This document shows positions 60,837-64,000 of a stretch of 64,000 nt of DNA, in pieces. Within the stretch, counting starts at the first letter, position 1. The number at the start of each line of letters is the position of its first letter. The position numbers and the translations under genes are program-made. A model generated the notes under the pieces. The model had not been told where the DNA came from and searched no databases. It saw nothing but the letters and a program-made list of their open reading frames with translations. Source of the stretch: Anisodus tanguticus (Eukaryota; Streptophyta; Magnoliopsida; Solanales; Solanaceae); contig CM067556.1 in the NCBI GenBank assembly GCA_034509755.1, positions 44,438,045-44,502,044 on the forward strand. Reading direction: 5' to 3'.

Positions 60837-63004
60837 CCTCTTACTAGGTAGCCTCGGAAGAAGTGAAGTTTACCAATCAGCAGCTGACAACCGACTCCTA
60901 CTAGGGAGGTTTATCTGTATCTCTACCTGAACCTGCACCATGAAATGCAGTATCCTTGGTAAAAGAGACGTCAGAGCGAATGAAATATATCGATATTTAA
61001 GGCATGAATAACAATATGAAAGCATAACCTATAGAACAAAGTATAAGAAGCAATCTGATAACCTGATAATCTAAATGCCACTCAGGGCGATCAAAGAAAC
61101 TTTGAACCCTTATTGAACCTCAGATGCATATATAGATATCCATTGCCCATCGATTATATCTCAGTGGTATACATGTATATATAAATGTCCATTGCCCAAC
61201 CGATTATAGCTCGGTGGTATTCTTATATATGTGAATGTCTATTGCCCAACCGATTATAGCTCGGCGGTATTCTTATATGTATGAATGTGTGTCGCTCAAC
61301 CGATTATAGCTCGGTGGTATTCTTATATGTATGAATGTGTCGCCCAACCGATGGTGTTTATCAATCAATGCATAAATGCCACATATGAGCCATCATACAG
61401 CGATTATAACTCAATGGTATTTATAACTCATATACATATATAAATAAGCACTCTTGACTCTCTTGACTCTTAGAAACTCTTTCTTTCGCTTTTAGAAGAC
61501 ATTTGGTCGACTCTTAGGAAATAGATCTTTTGATACGCTCATTTTAGGAGGACTATAAAACTCAAGATCTCATAATAACAGCTGACAATCCAACCTAGAC
61601 AGGATTAAATATAAGACAGGAAAGTACTCCCGACAAAGGACAATCAACTCAAGAGTATAATACACTTTCAAGACATTCTCTTTTGGAAAAATGATACAGA
61701 TAGTTCGAAATTCATGCTTCGAAAGAAAGGATATCCATTATATACCTTTCGTCAATTTACTCGTTGACATACCGTATTCAATCCTCAATGCACCTCAGTC
61801 TACAACAAATGATTATAACACTTTTGTCAAGCAAACGGATAGCTAAAATAAACTAGAATGAGCAACAAGCTCGAGTTTTACTAACATCTCATCTTTCTTC
61901 TATACTTTTTTTTTCAAGATACAACTTAGCAAGAACAACATTTACAACTTACTTAGCCATGATTTCCATCCATAAAAACATCAAGAACATATCTCAAAAC
62001 AGTCCCAAAACAAGACATAATCTCAATATGGCTTTCCAGCTATTTATTCATATGTTCTATCCCGTAGAACTTAGCTACGACTTAGATCTACTAAAAACCA
62101 TGATAGTGGAGGGCAGTTCTTACCTCAAAGAGTAGCTACAACATTTAGAGCAACCCTTCTTAACTCCACAACATACAACTCAACCACGACTGGAGAGACA
62201 AGCTTCCACAAACACCACAAACTTCTTGGTGTTTAGAGTGACATTAATTACTTCTCAACTTTGCTTGGATGGTTAAGAAAGCATTAGAGAGCTTTGAGGG
62301 AGGATTTAGAGCTGCTTAGGGCTGGTGGAAGTGATAAAATGCCATTTGGTCGACTTAGAGACTTAAATAGAAAGTCCACCGCCTCATTTTGGTCACACTG
62401 GCTCACTGAGCTAAGCCCAAAGCGAGCAATAGTTGCGCTATGGAGCTCGCTCGGCGAGTTACCCCCACCATCTGCCCGACAGTCAGTGCAGTCCAACAAA
62501 AATACAAATATCTCTCTACTCTAACATCGTATTGGTGAACGGTTTAATACGCTGGAAACTAGACTTGTAGACCTTCAATTTCATGGGTGGATCACCCCCA
62601 TAACTCTTAGTAGATTGAGAGAAAATCTTTGAGACATCTGACCCAAATTTCAGCGAACTAATGAGCGTAACTTGCGGTGACTTTTGTCAATTTTTTATTT
62701 ACAATTTTCTTGACCTCAAGGCTTAACATACGACTTTTGTATGATCCAAATACCTCATAACAAGAACTTCTTAGAATATTATGCACTCCTAGCCTTATCC
62801 CAGAAGTACATGCTATTACAATCTATTTTCTTCGGCGAATTTCGTCGAAATTTATTTCTTTCAATCCGATTAGTCTCAAACTTCTCTGAAACTTACTAAG
62901 CACTTGCTTAAACTCAAGATCATCCACTTATGGGATCTTAGCCTCATCGGGCTTACGTTACTTTACTTACGATACATATAAGCGCGAAAACACGGGGTAT
63001 AACA
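60837..63004 (-). repeat. Partial gypsy-type LTR, minus strand
   Basis: On the minus strand it starts TGTTATACCCCGTG at 63,004, a common Solanaceae gypsy LTR start. It runs to about 60,837, where it abuts the 3' LTR of element E without a target duplication. The terminal few hundred bases seen in the related LTR of element A (3018-3400) are missing. It contains GCTCGCTCGGCGAG (62,446) and a 50-bp minisatellite. The 71- and 76-residue frames at 62,284-62,524 are not genes. Confidence 0.6.
61132..61355. repeat. 50-bp minisatellite inside LTR
   Basis: CGATTAT cores start at 61,151, 61,201, 61,251 and 61,301, exactly 50 bp apart. A shortened unit lies at 61,349 and a decayed one near 61,402. Each unit includes CCGATTATAGCTCGG, whose arms CCGA and TCGG can pair. 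Confidence 0.93.
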
Positions 63005-63605
63005 CTTTCAAGGTGCTAATCTTTGTAGAAAGATCTTGCTCTAATACTAATTGTTAATTGTCCAGTTAGTTGTAGCAATTCATAGCATACGATTCCTTCA
63101 TCTAGTTCCAATTGAGCTATACAGAAAAATATGTACATGTAATTGAACTCATTCAAGATAATACGATTTACTTCTTCTCTCTCAATTCTATCTCTCCTTT
63201 ATCTTCCTTGTCGGATAATTCCTGAACTAGCATTCATCTTCTTCGAGCTATCAGCTTATTTTTTTGCATCATGTAAATGCCCTATTTCCAAGCGCGCACA
63301 TATAATCTTACTTTTGAAAGCTTTTCAATTGTTAAAGTACCGCTTTCTTTAATAATGGAGTATTATTTTTGTCAGAAAAAAAATGAGAGTAATTAACCAC
63401 CCACAATGTTATTATTATTGGGAGTTCAATTTTATTATTTCAAAATGTATGAAAATGCAGCACCTAGCTGCACGTTGAAGCACTCTTTCATTTTTCGAAA
63501 AATGGTCATAGTTTGACCACACCCAGGCATCACGTGGCCTAGCTGGACAAGCAGATGGCTGTGACTTTTTCAAGTAAAATGAGCTTACTACATAACATTA
63601 TTTAT
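63005..63605. other. Unassigned AT-rich sequence
   Basis: No gene seen. CTTGCTCTAATACTA at 63,035 is a degenerate complement of a tRNA-Met primer-binding site and may mark a lost LTR element. The 69-residue frame at 63,143 has no recognisable motif. Confidence 0.35.
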
Positions 63606-64000
63606 AGGATGTCAACGGATCGGATCCTACTAGATCCAGATCCAGATTTATTTTTCATATTTGGATCCAGATCCATCAGATCCATAAAAATCAGATCAAA
63701 ATTCGGATCTATCGGATCCATCGGATCTGGATCTATATGTAAAAAAATTTAGCTTGAATAATATTCCCACATGTTGAAACTTTTATGATAAAATGAAACA
63801 CAATCTGATTGAAAAAATGATTGAGTTCATTCAATCAAACTACACAAACATGACATCATTCTTCCAAAATACTGAACAAAGTTTTAACATCACAAGAAAA
63901 TAAAGTTGACTTCATTAGTGATGCTGAACAGGTTGCAACTTTGAACTAATTTTTGGGGCTTTAGTGATGCTCCACTTGTAGTTTTACTGATTGACTTCAT
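63606..64000 (+). mobile_element. Possible hAT element end, GATC-rich, cut by window
   Basis: Starts TAGGATGTCAACGGATCGGA, similar to Ac-like hAT termini. It continues with about 110 bp packed with GGATC/GATCC motifs in both orientations (63,614-63,735) and then AT-rich non-coding sequence to the window edge. The other end and target duplication lie outside, so the call is tentative. Confidence 0.4.

Noticed and set aside
62284..62524. Small frames on both strands near 62.4 kb
   Set aside because: They fall in LTR sequence and have no supporting motif.

Overview
This is plant nuclear DNA, almost certainly from a member of the Solanaceae. The evidence is a 19-exon gene for DDB1 whose product is 1,090 residues (the length I recall for the tomato HIGH PIGMENT-1 protein), SolS-type SINEs, an RTE-type LINE, Stowaway-like MITEs and Tekay/Del-type gypsy elements. 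The species cannot be fixed from the sequence alone. Nothing prokaryotic, no CRISPR array and no rRNA or tRNA gene was seen.

Layout. (1) Positions 1-13.4 kb: two decayed Ty3/gypsy elements on the minus strand (A, 1-5334; B, 5335-12346), a nested hAT DNA transposon with terminal inverted repeats and a near-perfect 8-bp target duplication (9055-11698), and a Ty1/copia reverse-transcriptase fragment. (2) 13.4-14.45 kb: simple ACC/ATC-rich sequence and the DDB1 promoter. (3) 14,453-42,410: DDB1, plus strand. All 19 exons can be joined by GT-AG introns into one uninterrupted frame. About 24.7 kb of intron is loaded with insertions: SINEs, L1 and RTE LINE fragments, four Stowaway-like MITEs, an inverted pair of LTR fragments, several tandem duplications, and a complete 5.8-kb copia element in intron 5. 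That copia element has a 5-bp target duplication and carries a piece of the chloroplast atpB-atpE operon inside its gag region. (4) 42.4-53.4 kb: a LINE 3' fragment, then an unrecognised broken plant gene (45,129 to about 52,461) hit in its exons by two retrotransposons: an internally deleted chromovirus (45,674-49,313, target duplication GTTTT) and a TRIM-like element (50,082-52,422, target duplication AAATT). The TRIM-like element itself contains a solo LTR (51,039-52,307, target duplication CTTTT). (5) 53.4-60.8 kb: a third large gypsy element (E, plus strand) of the same family as B. (6) 60.8-64 kb: a partial LTR with a 50-bp minisatellite, unassigned sequence, and a GATC-rich segment that may be the end of another hAT element.

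The only gene judged functional is DDB1, the adaptor of CUL4 ubiquitin ligases. All transposase and polymerase genes here are broken by stops, frameshifts or deletions. I found no new biological system. The most informative structures are the nested insertions with matched target duplications, especially plastid DNA inside a retrotransposon inside an intron, and a gene relic whose reading frame resumes exactly across two retrotransposon insertion sites.
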